From Neoscytalidium dimidiatum (lineage: Eukaryota > Ascomycota > Dothideomycetes > Botryosphaeriales > Botryosphaeriaceae), in assembly GCA_037367355.1 (NCBI GenBank), contig CM074701.1, positions 2,418,001 to 2,482,000 on the forward strand: a DNA stretch of 64,000 nt, given 5' to 3'. Every line of letters begins with the position of its first letter. The first letter of the stretch is position 1. The position numbers and the translations under genes were made by a program. Positions 42,504 through 53,372 of the stretch are shown in pieces. The notes under the pieces are model-generated. The model did not search any database and had not been told where the DNA came from. It worked only from the letters and a program-made list of their open reading frames with translations.

Positions 42504-43021
42504 TTAATCAGCCTCAGAACCCTGGGCACCGCACTTCTTGCTGCAGTAGTAGTTCATCTATTATAGAGTGAGCAAAAGAGATAACAACGTCTGGACGGCG
42601 CTCTTACCTCATCACCACCAATGTGCTTGCCGGCCGAGTTGCAGGCCAAACCGTCCTGAAATGTCAAGTTTAGCGTCAGGACACACCAGGAGAATAACTA
42701 CACTTACGAAAGTGCAGTCAGGACATTGATCCCATTGCTTGTTGCCAGTGTTCCGGTTCCTGTAATAGTTGCATGCACACTGGGTAGCATCTGGCATGAT
42801 TTCATAGGTCGTCTTCCAGTTGTAGCTGACACTCCAACCAGTGCCTCCTTGCGGCGACGACACTCTGTTGGAAACGCAGGCTGCTGCATGGTGAAGATCG
42901 GCATACGTGCTGGATATAGGTTCTTGAGATTAGGGGATGCGTTTTTTCTGACGATAAATTGGATGGAAATAACCTACAGGCCGGTAGCCATGAAGACGAG
43001 AGCAACGAGAGAGAACTGCAT
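42504..43021 (-). CDS. Small secreted protein with eight cysteines
   Basis: Four exons, 42978-43021, 42708-42909, 42608-42655 and 42504-42557, with introns of 68, 52 and 50 nt, giving 115 residues. A signal peptide (MQFSLVALVFMATGLTYA) precedes a mature part of about 97 residues with eight Cys. These lie in AAACVSNR, TQCACNYY (two), QCPDC (two), GLACNS, YYCSKKC (two). Four disulfides would make it compact and stable in the apoplast or medium. The central YYRNRNTGNKQWDQCPDC and KHIGGDE blocks look conserved, but I cannot name the family. It is an effector-type candidate by size, signal and Cys content. Three of the four exons are lost from simple open-frame views. Confidence 0.78.
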
Positions 43022-44680
43022 CTTGGCTTGAAGATGCTCGTATGGATATGAAAAAGAAGTTTGTTGGGAGTTATAGTGAATGACAGGAGCTGGATGACCG
43101 ATGGCAGAGGCGGGCGATGCAGCTTGATATAGGATACAAAATGAAGAATAATTGCTCAGTTTCACATCCAGTACCCTCCTGTTGACCGACTTATCTCTCG
43201 ACATGTCGTTGAATTTGGGAGATAGCGAAGCACTTTTCCTTCTTTGTCTCTAGTGCACGTACGGGGTATTGGCGACATGGATTGAAGCTTGGCACGTGTA
43301 GAAGAGCCAAGCAAATGGTGGCAACGCTTTGTTGTACGCACAGACTGAGGTATGTAAACCGAACCCCCAACATCAGGGAGCCTTGTCTACAAGATAATGG
43401 CGTGAGTGGCTTCTCGTATTCATAGCAAGGTCAAATGAGATTCGCGTTGTGGGCATGCCATCAAGAGGCCAGAAGGTGGAAGTAATACATAGAAGGCATA
43501 GGAACGTGCGATTCATCCACGGTCACCAACAGTAATCTTTCGCTACTGTGAATAAATCAGGGGTGACAAGGTGCCGACTTATGGAAGCGGTACATGTCGT
43601 GCAGCTGCCGGCGGTGACTTGGCGGCGTGGTACAAAATAAGCGCTCTCGTGACCTGCGGGGCAGTCCTCGGGTCATCTCGTATGTTGATATGCAGCTCCA
43701 CCTGCTGTGCCGCAGCAGAGCTGTTTCGACACTACGGACGGCACGTGGATTGCGCTCTGTGCGTGCACACACATCGTGTCGAGAGACTCTGTCAGCGTAG
43801 TGTTGTCCTGTGCGGCGCCACAACGCGCCACCTACCAATTCTACGGGTAAATGTTCCGAAGCGTCGCTTACCCCTGCAAACCCTCCAAGAAAGCTAAGTA
43901 GAAGCTTAGCTTCTTTTCTCTACCATAGAAGCTTTTCAAACTTAAGCTACGCTGCAGTATGACCTGCGACAAAGCCCGAGACCTGCTAGACACACGCAGG
44001 CCAAAACAGGTAACCATGATAGGCTGCCTTGCCCGCTGCACGGGCCACAAGTGGTTGAACGAGTCTGGGGAGGCACGAATCGAATACCGCCGGCGCTAAT
44101 CCCCGCCAGTGTATGGGGGATTGGCACAATGACCTGGAGTCGGGCGTCCGTGCCACCGGCTGAATGGTCAATTTCGCCGTGGTTGTCTGCGAAAAGGGCT
44201 GAGAGGTTAGAGGTACCATGTATACAAATGGTGTGCACAGACGGAGAATCATAAGGCGCCCTGCCGAGCACCCGTCCGTTTCTTAATCTTACTCTCACCG
44301 CATGATCATGTCCACGGTACAACTCTGAATGTTCCAGGCCATCCTAAATTTAATCTCGAGCCTGACCGAACACCTTCGGGGCCTTTGCGGCTCAACCCTC
44401 ATGGTGCAATACCAGTTTGGTAATGCGAACCGGGGCCAAGACCACGAACGTGAGGTCAGGTCTGGCTGTCACCATGCTTGAATCGCTGCTCGAAGATGAG
44501 GTCGCCTTTGTTGGGAACAGTAAAGGTGCCGGAGAGCATAGATGAAAACACCGATCCAACTGACGATTGTCTATTTAATTCGGCATGCCGCCCTTTCAAA
44601 ATGGTTATCTCTAGCAAGCATCGCTTCACTCTCTCGTCAATTCTCTTCCCCTCTCTTGACCTGCCGAAGCATCATTCAGG
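43022..44680. other. Intergenic region, no gene seen
   Basis: About 1.7 kb. Frames up to 126 codons on both strands lack motifs and splice logic. A short inverted repeat (aagctaag / cttagctt) lies at about 43892-43912. Confidence 0.5.
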
Positions 44681-45524
44681 ATGTATCATCTTAGCTTCCA
44701 CACCCTCCTCCTTGCGACTCTCGTCAGCGCAGTGCCGTTTGACAAGACTGTCAAATGGACTCCTGGATATGATCTCCAGGCGGATGATGTTATCCTCCGA
44801 GTAGATGGAGAGGGTGAGTGCGCTATCACTTTCACTGTCCTGAAGACCATTGCCTGACTCTACGACAGCCATTGTTATCAAGGAAGCCGATTACCTTGCG
44901 GAGCTGAAGGCAGCCGGCATCTCCATCGGTGCCCCCGAGCTTGACCCGGACTGGATTTCCTTCAATGCCACCGACATCCCAGATCTCGAGGAGGTTGAGA
45001 TTGACGAGCGTGGTCTCGAGTCTCGCCAAGCATCTTGCAGCAGCACCTTCTCCATCGTCACTGACAAGACGGAGACCTTCGTGGACTGGGACGTTCAGAT
45101 GTCGCCCGTTGTTTGTGCCGTTGGGGCCATGGATATCTCTGTCACCTCGGGCTATAGCGTCTCCAACACCGTCGGTGGCAGTGCTGGTGTCGACTTGACC
45201 TTTGTGAAGGACAGACTGAAGGGCTCGCTCGGCATCAATTACAGCCGCACGTGGACGACTCAGAGTTCGGTCATCACCAAGGGCACCATCCAGGACGGCA
45301 ATTGCGGTGTCATGATCACCAAGCCAATCACAACCCGCCGCTCCGGCCGTCAGTTCCGTGGCTGCATTGGCTCTACTCAGCAGATCGGAACCTGGTACGC
45401 CGACAGTCACAACGACGGAAACTACGCTGGTATTTCTTGGGTTGAGGGCGCTGTTTCTATGTGTGTCAAGAGGGGAAACAACCCACCTTTGTCTCGCTGC
45501 CACGGACAGGGAAACTTCCGGTAA
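44681..45524 (+). CDS. Secreted protein, Celp0028-like effector family
   Basis: Two exons, 44681-44813 and 44869-45524, with a 55-nt intron (GTGAGT donor, GACAG acceptor), giving 262 residues. A signal peptide (MYHLSFHTLLLATLVSAVP) is followed by an acidic pro-like part (DEVEIDERGLESR is the approximate end). The mature domain contains FVDWDVQMSPVVCAVGAMDI, SGYSVSNTVGGSAGVDLTF, INYSRTWTTQSSVIT, and GNYAGISWVEGAVSMC. This layout matches fungal secreted proteins annotated as Celp0028 effector-like, as I remember them. The beta-rich pattern YSxSxTWT...GVMITKPxTxRR resembles secreted stress or toxin-like folds, but no activity is known. An intron at this position, early in the gene, agrees with the reading frame. 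Confidence 0.72.
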
Positions 45525-46277
45525 ATTCAGTTGGGATTCACAGTTAGTCATTAGTGCCAGGGCTTCTGAGATGGCTGCCATCGCGCTTAAGGGAAGGGTA
45601 GCCGGAAACTCTGTGCAATATCTAGTCTAATAGCACCGCGCTGCATCTCAATGTGCTATATCTCTTTTTCAGCCGTTCATGGGCTTTATATGAGGAATAA
45701 TATTTAGAGCCGCATCTATTCCATTCATACCGCACATCTGATCATATTCTGAACAGATCTTCGACATAGCTGTGAAAGGAGATATTCGAGATCTTGCAGC
45801 TTCTCCTTACACCGCGTCCAATTAGAGCTCGTTTCGCGATAGAATACCTTGTAAACGTTGAATCTGAACTAGAAACGAGAAGCCAACCTGTAATATTGAG
45901 GCCATCAGTCTGCTACTCTGTTCCGATCCTCTATTACTTCTTTGTGGTCTTCTTTCAGCTCTTAACATAGTACATTTGCCTTTACGCGTCTCCTCTCTGA
46001 AAATGTTACGAACATTCCACAATGCTAAACCGTCTGAACGATGCGCGAGCAGTGATCGTGGGGGGAATTACCTCGGTAGTACTCTAAATTTCTTCGGTAA
46101 GCTTCCAAACGCGCAAGGGTCCGACTCGCATCAAGACTATTGAACCCTACCGATTTTGGGGGCCAGTAGCCCCTTTATTATGGCATCACAGCCGTTGGCT
46201 TTTTTGAGAACCCAACTCTAGCCGCCTAACTTTCTCATCTAAACACTTTCGTATCTAAAGCCTCCGAAAACTTCACA
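45525..46277. other. Intergenic region, no gene seen
   Basis: About 750 bases, ordinary composition, probably the promoter of the next gene. No motif is supported. Confidence 0.5.
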
Positions 46278-46937
46278 ATGCGTACAATTGGATCGCGATG
46301 GTTGCTGGCGGTATGGCTTGTGCCTGCGCTTCGAATCGCCTTCGCTTCTTCCCCAGCGACTTCCGACGAGTGCCCTCAAATTGCACCGGGCCCGCTCTCG
46401 ATCCAACAGGTGTCAGCTTACTTTCCCCCACGAGCAAGCGCCAACTTCCTCGACATAGAATCGATCAGACGTACTCTTGCATTTTATCCTCTTGTCATCG
46501 ATGGCAAAGACTGGGACTCCCTTGGTAACATCTTTGCCGAGACCGCTGTTGCGAATTATTCCGATCCAATTGGAGTCTTGAACGGACTGTCCGCCATCAA
46601 AACGGGACTGCAGTCTGGCCTCGCCCCATTCGCCGGAACTCAGCATTTACTCGGGACTCAAATTATTGACATATGCGCTCCGGACACCGCTATTTCAATC
46701 ACTTATTACACCGCCTCGCATTTCTTTAATGGTACATTTGGTGCATCCTCAATCACGGACGATGGGCAAGTCATTTATGCCTATGGTCAATACCAGGACA
46801 CATGGAAGCAAGAGGATAATGCATGGAAAATCATTTATCGGAATTTGGTTTACATGGTGAGGTTTACCTACAACGAAAATCAAGGCTAGCAGCTACTAAT
46901 TTTCTGACAGGGACCGCTTGTCTCCGACATATCATAG
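46278..46937 (+). CDS. Secreted SnoaL-like (NTF2-fold) protein
   Basis: Two exons, 46278-46856 and 46911-46937, giving 201 residues. The last exon is nine codons (GPLVSDIS, then stop) and restores the family ending NLVYMGP. Reading on instead gives an unrelated tail. A signal peptide (MRTIGSRWLLAVWLVPALRI) is followed by a linker and then an NTF2-type domain: IRRTLAFYPLVIDGKDWDSL, IFAETAVANYSDPIGVL, GTQHLLGTQIIDIC, WKQEDNAWKIIYRNLVY. Relatives in fungi are extracellular proteins of unknown reaction; some SnoaL-like enzymes cyclise or hydrate polyketide intermediates. It lies 650 bases upstream of a secreted GMC oxidoreductase on the same strand, so the two may act on one substrate. Confidence 0.82.
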
Positions 46938-47587
46938 AAAATAAACGTTGACCATTATTGCAAGCTAGGAATGTCTCCTCGCATCGTTGACCTCGGCTGA
47001 GCATCATGTTAATACCGAACTCGGGCAGCGCGTAGTTTACGTGTTTCAGGCATCGGTTGTCGGAGCCGTATGTGTTTTTGAATCTAGACTCAACCTTAAG
47101 TGCAGCACCTATATCGTCACTAGGACAAAATTACTCAAGCGGAACGATGTGTTGATATATTACGGAGGTAGTTCATAGGGCGACTATACACTAGCGTCCT
47201 CCGAGTTTATTACGATGGAAGAAGCTTCAATTGACATTTGACGACGCCATTGCGAGCTATTCTTGAAACGAAACACAGACTGAGTAAACCAAACGTTTGT
47301 TCCTCGCGTGCACACAAGAGATTTCAGTTTCTACACCCGTCCACCACAGATTAGTCGTTTCAAGATAAGGTAGAAACCAGACGTATTAACCAGGGAACTA
47401 TGTCTATGTAAATAAACAACAAATACATCCCGATTATATCAAGACAGGTAGAATACAGACCCAAAAGCTCCTAGAACCCACTGTAGATTGGAAATAATAT
47501 TGCGCATAGAGCTGCTGTATATAAGATCATCTTCCTTGCGGTACACCTCGATTTTCCACCATCACCCTCGCCCAGCAACAGTCAAAG
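46938..47587. other. Intergenic region, no gene seen
   Basis: About 650 bases between the SnoaL-like and GMC genes. Nothing else is recognised. Confidence 0.5.
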
Positions 47588-49800
47588 ATGACTTCCCTTG
47601 CATTTTTCGCCGTTCTTGTGGCCGCATATCTTCCTCTTTCTACTGCTTCACCCTATTTGAAACCACGTCTTCTGGTAAACTCTGATGGTTTGCTACCGTC
47701 ATATGATTTCGTTATCGTAGGAGGAGGTGTTGCGGGTCTTGCCGTTGGAAACCGCCTCTCTGAAGACAGTAGTCCGTCAATACGCCGTCCCGATTCTCCT
47801 CTGCTTTTACTAAATGCATGGTAGAAAACACTGTGCTTGTTATTGAAGCCGGTGATCTGTAGGTCCCAAACGAAAGGTAGACTTGTGGTGGGTCATACTA
47901 ATTGGAGTCCTTCAGTGATCAGCGCGAAGACTTCGTCGAAATACCCGGTATGGCAGGCGGCGCTGTGGGGGCAAAGTACGACTGGAATGATACCTTTGTG
48001 CCCAGCCCACATGTGAACAACCGCGCCATTCCAGCATCCCATGGCAAGGTAGTTGGAGGATCCAGTGTGCTCAACCAAATGATCCTCCATCGCGGCGCTG
48101 CATCAGACTACGATAGCTGGGAATCACTCGGCAATGACGGCTGGAATTGGGATTCGATGCTTTCATATTTCAAAAAGGTGCTCTTTTATTTGACCATGGC
48201 ATGAAGCGGATTCAACTGAACAAAATTCAGACCGAAAACTTTTCCCCGCCAACCAAGGAACTCGTAGAAAATTATGGTATTGTCTACGACGAGTCTGCTC
48301 ACGGAGTCGGTGGCCATATTGATACACTCTTTTCCCCCTGGACCTGGCCAATTGATCGTAAGCTCTGCAACACTTTGGTTCGGTGTATTCTATAAGAGCC
48401 TTTGCTGACTGAGAACAGAATATTACATTGATGCTGCCGAGGAACTCGGAATTAATGTGTCTTCAACAGCATACAGCAAAGGGGCTCTGGGAGTATTCTG
48501 GAATACACACACACAAGAGCCTTCGACCCAAACAAGGCATTCTGCCCGCAAGGGCTACTGGGACAGCGCTTCAGACCGTCCAAATTTTCACCTCCTTCCC
48601 AATAGGCAAGTTACTAAGCTTGTCACTGAAGGTAAACGTGTCGTCGCAGTGGAGGTATGTAAACTCGATCCTGTTAAGGAACCCGTACTAATGTTGTGGC
48701 ATAAGTTCGCCGCTTCAAAATATGCTCCACGTGAGACTGTCAAGGTCAATAAAGAGGCTCTCATGGCAGCGGGTGCTTTCTATACGCCACAAATCATGCA
48801 ACTTTCGGGTATCGGGCCATCTTCACTCCTTACACAATTCAACATCACCCCTGTGGTCGACTTAGATGTTGGATATGGACTACAAGACCACTTGCTCCTT
48901 TTCATGACCTATAATAGTAAGTCATAGAGCACAAACTGCACTATTCTATGCTAAATGAGAGACAGCGAGTCTGCCATATTCGCCCACGGCCGTGCAGTCC
49001 AACGCAACGCTGGCTGCCGAAGCTCTTTCTAAGTATCAAAAAAATAAAACGGGCCCGTATTCGACTGCATTCGGAAAAGTGCTCTTCTTCTTACCCACCA
49101 ACGTCTGGACGAACGCCACGGCTTCTCTCTACGAGCAAGCGCTATCGCAAGATCCTAGGGACTATCTTGACCCGGACACTCCGGAGACGGCCGTTGCTGC
49201 CTACGTTGCTCAGCACGCAGAGCTCACAAAGGGCCTTGCATCCCCTGACTCGGCAACTGTCGAACTTTTCCCCGCAGGGGATGGAGTCAGTGTTGCGCTA
49301 CTGCATCCTTTCTCTCGCGGAACCGTAAAGATCCAGTCAGCCGATCCGTTCGAGCCGCCCCTAATTAACGGAGGGTTCTTAAGCAACCCACTCGACTTGG
49401 CCATATTGAGAGAAAGCGTGAAGTTCGCGCGCGATCTATTCCAAACTGCTGCACTGTCGTCATTGGATCCCGTGGAGACGTTTCCAGGCCTCAACTTTTC
49501 GTCTGATGCGGACATTGAAACAGCGCTCCGCAATGGTGTCATGACTGTCTACCATCCCACAAGCACTTGCCATATGGGTAGGAAGGACAGCGGAGGATGC
49601 GTCGATGCGCAGCTCAAAGTGTACGGAGTGGAAAATTTACGCGTTGTGGATGCCGCTGCGCATCCCCTTGTCGCTGGTGCTCACGTCATGGCCACAGTGT
49701 ACGCTGTTGCTGAAAAAGTATGTCTGAACATGGCGCACTGTTTCAATCCTCTTCTAATGAAAGTTTCTAGGCAGCGGATATAATCTTGAGCTCGTACTGA
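47588..49800 (+). CDS. Secreted GMC-family FAD oxidoreductase
   Basis: Eight exons: 47588-47768, 47825-47858, 47916-48177, 48231-48357, 48419-48654, 48706-48916, 48966-49717, 49771-49800, giving 610 residues. A signal peptide (MTSLAFFAVLVAAYLPLSTA) precedes the FAD-binding beta-alpha-beta motif (YDFVIVGGGVAGLAVGNRLS). GMC signature 1 is HGKVVGGSSVLNQMILHRG and signature 2 is GAFYTPQIMQLSGIGPSSL. The C-terminal catalytic block reads VDAAAHPLVAGAHVMATVYA and ends AADIILSSY after the last splice. Such enzymes oxidise alcohols, sugars or aryl alcohols and pass electrons to O2 or quinones outside the cell. The second exon is only 34 nt (KNTVLVIEAGDL region). All seven junctions are GT-AG and keep the frame. 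The substrate is unknown. Confidence 0.9.
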
Positions 49801-50451
49801 TGCTCAGCGTAGCATTCTCAGTTTCTCGTCACCGCCTTAATCGCCCTAGAATAAATCTGCATAATTTGACGGAGAAGGTGAAGGGTGGTAGTTATTGCAG
49901 TTGCCCTTAACAATAGCTTTATGCCTATATAATGCTTCCAAGATACCTTCTGTACGTACCGTCACGGTATTACAAGTCGTTCATTAGGTGTCGCAATCAA
50001 ATTTATTCTTTTTCCATCGCCTTGGCCCCACACTTTATCGTGCCCTGAGGGAGTCCTTCACTGAAGGTTCACTGCTTAGACACAAAGTGATAGCGAAATT
50101 GATAGCATAAGGAATATAATGATTAGGAAGATCCCGGATCTTGAGGTGGCATAACCTATAGCGGTCGGTTCTATCGAATAAAACATACGATTTGCTTCGT
50201 CATTCGCACTCACAAACTCTACAATTAGTTACAGAAACATGGCTTCCCATCCACAAGCCCTACGAAAAGGGTGGCTCTTGATCCGGCTTTTTCCGACCTG
50301 CTATTCACGCTCACAGCACATTAGACGACACAGGTTTTGTGAGCGTGAATACCGCACCCGGATTAGTCTGGGGCACACTATGGCTCTCAACCAATAATCA
50401 TCCCTCTGCGCATACACACCAACATGCTTGTCAAAGATCTCAAAGCAGCGG
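49801..50451. other. Convergent intergenic region
   Basis: About 650 bases between the GMC gene and the DUF7053-like gene, with no supported gene. Confidence 0.5.
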
Positions 50452-51104
50452 CTATGCTTCCGCTGATGAAGCTCTCTCTTTCACCCTCTCCACGAATCTC
50501 TCCAACGCGGCCTCATGGCTCTTCCCCATTGTCCCTTTCACAAACCACTTCAAACCCAACGGACATCTCCCCTCTACCCTCTCCTCCACGACCGATCCGC
50601 CGCCGCCTCCGTCCCGTTCCCTCACGCACCACGTGCTCTCGCTCTCGAATCCCAGAGGAGCCCTCGACACCGTCCGCAAACCATCCGGCGTATCCATAAA
50701 CTCCGAGTACACGTTAATCTCACCGTCCCACAAACCGAAAGGCAGATACGACAGCTTGTCAGTGATGATGTACGCCTCCTTGTTTGCTTTGTCGGATAGG
50801 GATGGGGCAGCGGCTTCGATGCGCTCATGGCGTATGACCAGCGGATTCAGCGAGATCATGCCGACGTGGTCGTGCAAGAGGGTGATAGCCGTGTCTTTGA
50901 CCGAAACGCCGTCGGGCAAAGGCTTGGCGAATGTTGCTTTGAGGGCTGTGGTCGGAGCTGCAGATGTGATGTCATTGCGCGTGTTTGCAATCGCGACGGT
51001 TGGGGGGGTTGTTATGGTAGCGAATGGAGCGGCGGCATGTTCGGCCACTGATAAACAAAGGCAGGGCCGGTGGGGGGGCAAGAGGGAGGCTTACGGCTGG
51101 ACAT
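50452..51104 (-). CDS. DUF7053-like fungal protein
   Basis: Two exons, a 10-nt first exon 51095-51104 (MSS plus one base) and 50452-51047, with a 47-nt intron (GTAAGC donor, ATCAG acceptor), giving 201 residues. The splice yields MSSLAEHAAAPFATITTPPT. The body shows LPDGVSVKDTAITLLHDHVG, then MISLNPLVIRHERIE and YLPFGLWDGEINVYSEFMDT, the pattern I associate with fungal DUF7053 proteins. The fold may be lipid-binding START-like, but that is not established. No signal peptide or membrane segment is present. The open frame that starts at 51081 (MPPHRPCLCL) simply reads through the intron. Confidence 0.72.
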
Positions 51105-51617
51105 TGTGTAGGATGCCAGTTATTCAATGGGCGTAGGAGAGTATTCTCTTGACCATCACCGAACAAACAAGGATCGTCGCAAGTAAAACCCCGTCGTTGC
51201 CGATGGTGGGTGGGTGCCTGGTAGATCATGGAAGCGGCAGAGATAAGGAGGGGTCGCGTCGCGTGCGTTAGCGTCATTCCTTCGCGATCGTTCCAACACC
51301 AGCTGTTTCGCAGTGTCGTCTTCGAGGACTGGAAGAAGTAGTCCACCAAGCAAACTGTCAGTGTGTCGCAGCTGACTATGACAGCCTTGCAAGCACCCTC
51401 CAGTCTAGTGTGTCATCAGCACGGTCGTTTTGATCGCTTGATGTAGATATCAGGCAAGAATGTGACGAAGAAGGCATTATTCCACGTCAGCAGTATGGTT
51501 TGGCCTGATTTTCTTTGTCTTTATTGCTTTTCAACTCTCTCATCGCTTTGTCCTTTTGGCGTCGTGAATTCATTTATAGCTATGAGCTAGCGGCCCTAGA
51601 AAAGACACATGAAATCA
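51105..51617. other. Intergenic region, no gene seen
   Basis: About 510 bases between two minus-strand genes, with no supported feature. Confidence 0.5.
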
Positions 51618-53372
51618 TCACGTGAGTACAAAGCTCTGCTGCTCCAGCTCTCCGTTCTTCCACATCTCGATAGCTTCTCCATTCATAATCCCGGAAACAT
51701 AGCATTCCCCACAGAGCCGAAAGCCTCCGGTCTTCTGCGGCCAGAGAACAAAAGGTACTTCTGCGCCGAAAAGTATGGAAATCTTATCGCCCTTGAGGGT
51801 GACTTCAGGTCCAAGTCCGTAATGGCCTCTTTCAGTTACAAACAACCGTCGCTCAAGACATTTACTTGTTGTCTCGACGAATCGAAACCGGCTTCCTGGT
51901 CCGAACATTCCCTTCAGTTTCTCTTGTGATTCCAAGGCGATGCCTGCTTCATTGAAGAAGGCGATACAGTCTGCGATCCGCTTTTCCTCAGGAAGCGCTG
52001 CTCTGTAAGTACTCCCTCTCCTAATCGCATTTCCGGCGTTCATAGTCAAACAAAGCTTTTGTAGTATTTCCTCTTCGGTCAGCATACCTTCTTCCAACCT
52101 CCCAAGCTCTTTCCAAATGTCTCTAAAGACATCACTGCTGGTTTCTGCCATCAGATCAAAGTGCTCAGCCTCTAACACCTCGGATTGCCACTTGATGGAA
52201 TCGTATAGAAGCCCTTCAACTTGCAGGATATGGCCGGTGAGTAAGTATTGCGGGGCTATGGATCCTGACGCAGAGTAAAGCTGTGGACCTATGACGAGCA
52301 CCACGCCTTTGTATTCGGCATTCCATTGCGGGACCCAAGACGTGATCTCCATGTTGTTTATTGTCTCGGAGTTGTGGCCAACAAGTGAAAGGACTGATAA
52401 TGGGCCGTATCTCGTGTCTTCCATCAACCGATTGGCCGCAGCAAGGTAAATCTCTGAGTACGGCAGTGAATAATCAACCGGTATGGGATACCTGGATTTG
52501 GAAGCTTTCCGTTCATCTTGGAAGGAGGTATGGGCCAACAGTGCGTAAATTTTGTCTCTCGGGTCAGAGCATTGGAACCTGCGGGTCTGATCCAGGAGCT
52601 CAAAAGTTGGTACCAGCCTTCGAAAATCTACGCTCGTTATCACGGATAGCTTTGAGCCGAAAAGCTTTTCCGTGCGAGGCGATCCCTGGCCTGCCCATCT
52701 CAGCGCCTTGATTATTACACACAGCTCGTACCAAGTCACTTGCTCGTCGCCCCATGTAATCTGTCCTTCCTGTGCTAAGCTGATCTCCTGTAGCACCCAG
52801 ATACGGGAGAACCAGGAGTTCGAGAGGAAATACTTGAATGAATCCAATTGTGCGGATGGAAACTGCTCAATCCGAGATGCGAAATTCGATTCCTGCTCTT
52901 CCGTCAATGGATATTGAAGGTCGATGCACAAAGGGGCCATGGCCCTTGTGAGGTCGAACGAAGGCTTTGCGTCAGAATAATGGTCTCGTCCGAGCCATAC
53001 AAGAACGCGCCTCGCACTCTCAAATATCGTTCCCATGATCCGAACTTGCTTTCGGCGTTCGACGAGATCGCGCTGGTTGATGCATATCGAATCTGCCCAT
53101 AGGATACGAGGTGCTGCCTTTTGTCGGAACCTCTGGAGGGCGTGAAAGAGGTTCGTGGGGATTTTCAACAGCTTTCCGTGGCACAACACTCTTGTTCTGT
53201 CCTTTTGGTTACCCCACACGTATGAAATGGCTTCGTATGGAGGGCAATCGTCCGCATTTGCAGTGATCAGATGGCACTGAATCTTTTTATTTGCGCCACC
53301 GGGCAGAAGTTTCAGTAGCCTGATGGATTTGTCGTGCTCAAGTGACCGGTAACGATATGGATTCCGGGGCAT
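51618..53372 (-). CDS. HET-domain (heterokaryon incompatibility) protein
   Basis: 584 residues in one exon (MPRNPYRYRSLEHDKSIRLL). The HET domain covers about residues 40-190 and shows its three classic blocks: YEAISYVWGNQKDRTRVLC, LWADSICINQRDLVERRKQV, and MGTIFESARRVLVWLGRD. In other fungi HET domains trigger cell death when incompatible hyphae fuse. They are TIR-related and some consume NAD, but no activity is shown for this gene. The rest (RFQCSDPRDKIYALLAHTSF, then VDYSLPYSEIYLAAANRLME) is the usual C-terminal extension. There is no NACHT or repeat domain, so this is the simple HET type. The partner gene is unknown. Confidence 0.92.
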   Translation of the reverse strand: MPRNPYRYRSLEHDKSIRLLKLLPGGANKKIQCHLITANADDCPPYEAISYVWGNQKDRTRVLCHGKLLKIPTNLFHALQRFRQKAAPRILWADSICINQRDLVERRKQVRIMGTIFESARRVLVWLGRDHYSDAKPSFDLTRAMAPLCIDLQYPLTEEQESNFASRIEQFPSAQLDSFKYFLSNSWFSRIWVLQEISLAQEGQITWGDEQVTWYELCVIIKALRWAGQGSPRTEKLFGSKLSVITSVDFRRLVPTFELLDQTRRFQCSDPRDKIYALLAHTSFQDERKASKSRYPIPVDYSLPYSEIYLAAANRLMEDTRYGPLSVLSLVGHNSETINNMEITSWVPQWNAEYKGVVLVIGPQLYSASGSIAPQYLLTGHILQVEGLLYDSIKWQSEVLEAEHFDLMAETSSDVFRDIWKELGRLEEGMLTEEEILQKLCLTMNAGNAIRRGSTYRAALPEEKRIADCIAFFNEAGIALESQEKLKGMFGPGSRFRFVETTSKCLERRLFVTERGHYGLGPEVTLKGDKISILFGAEVPFVLWPQKTGGFRLCGECYVSGIMNGEAIEMWKNGELEQQSFVLT

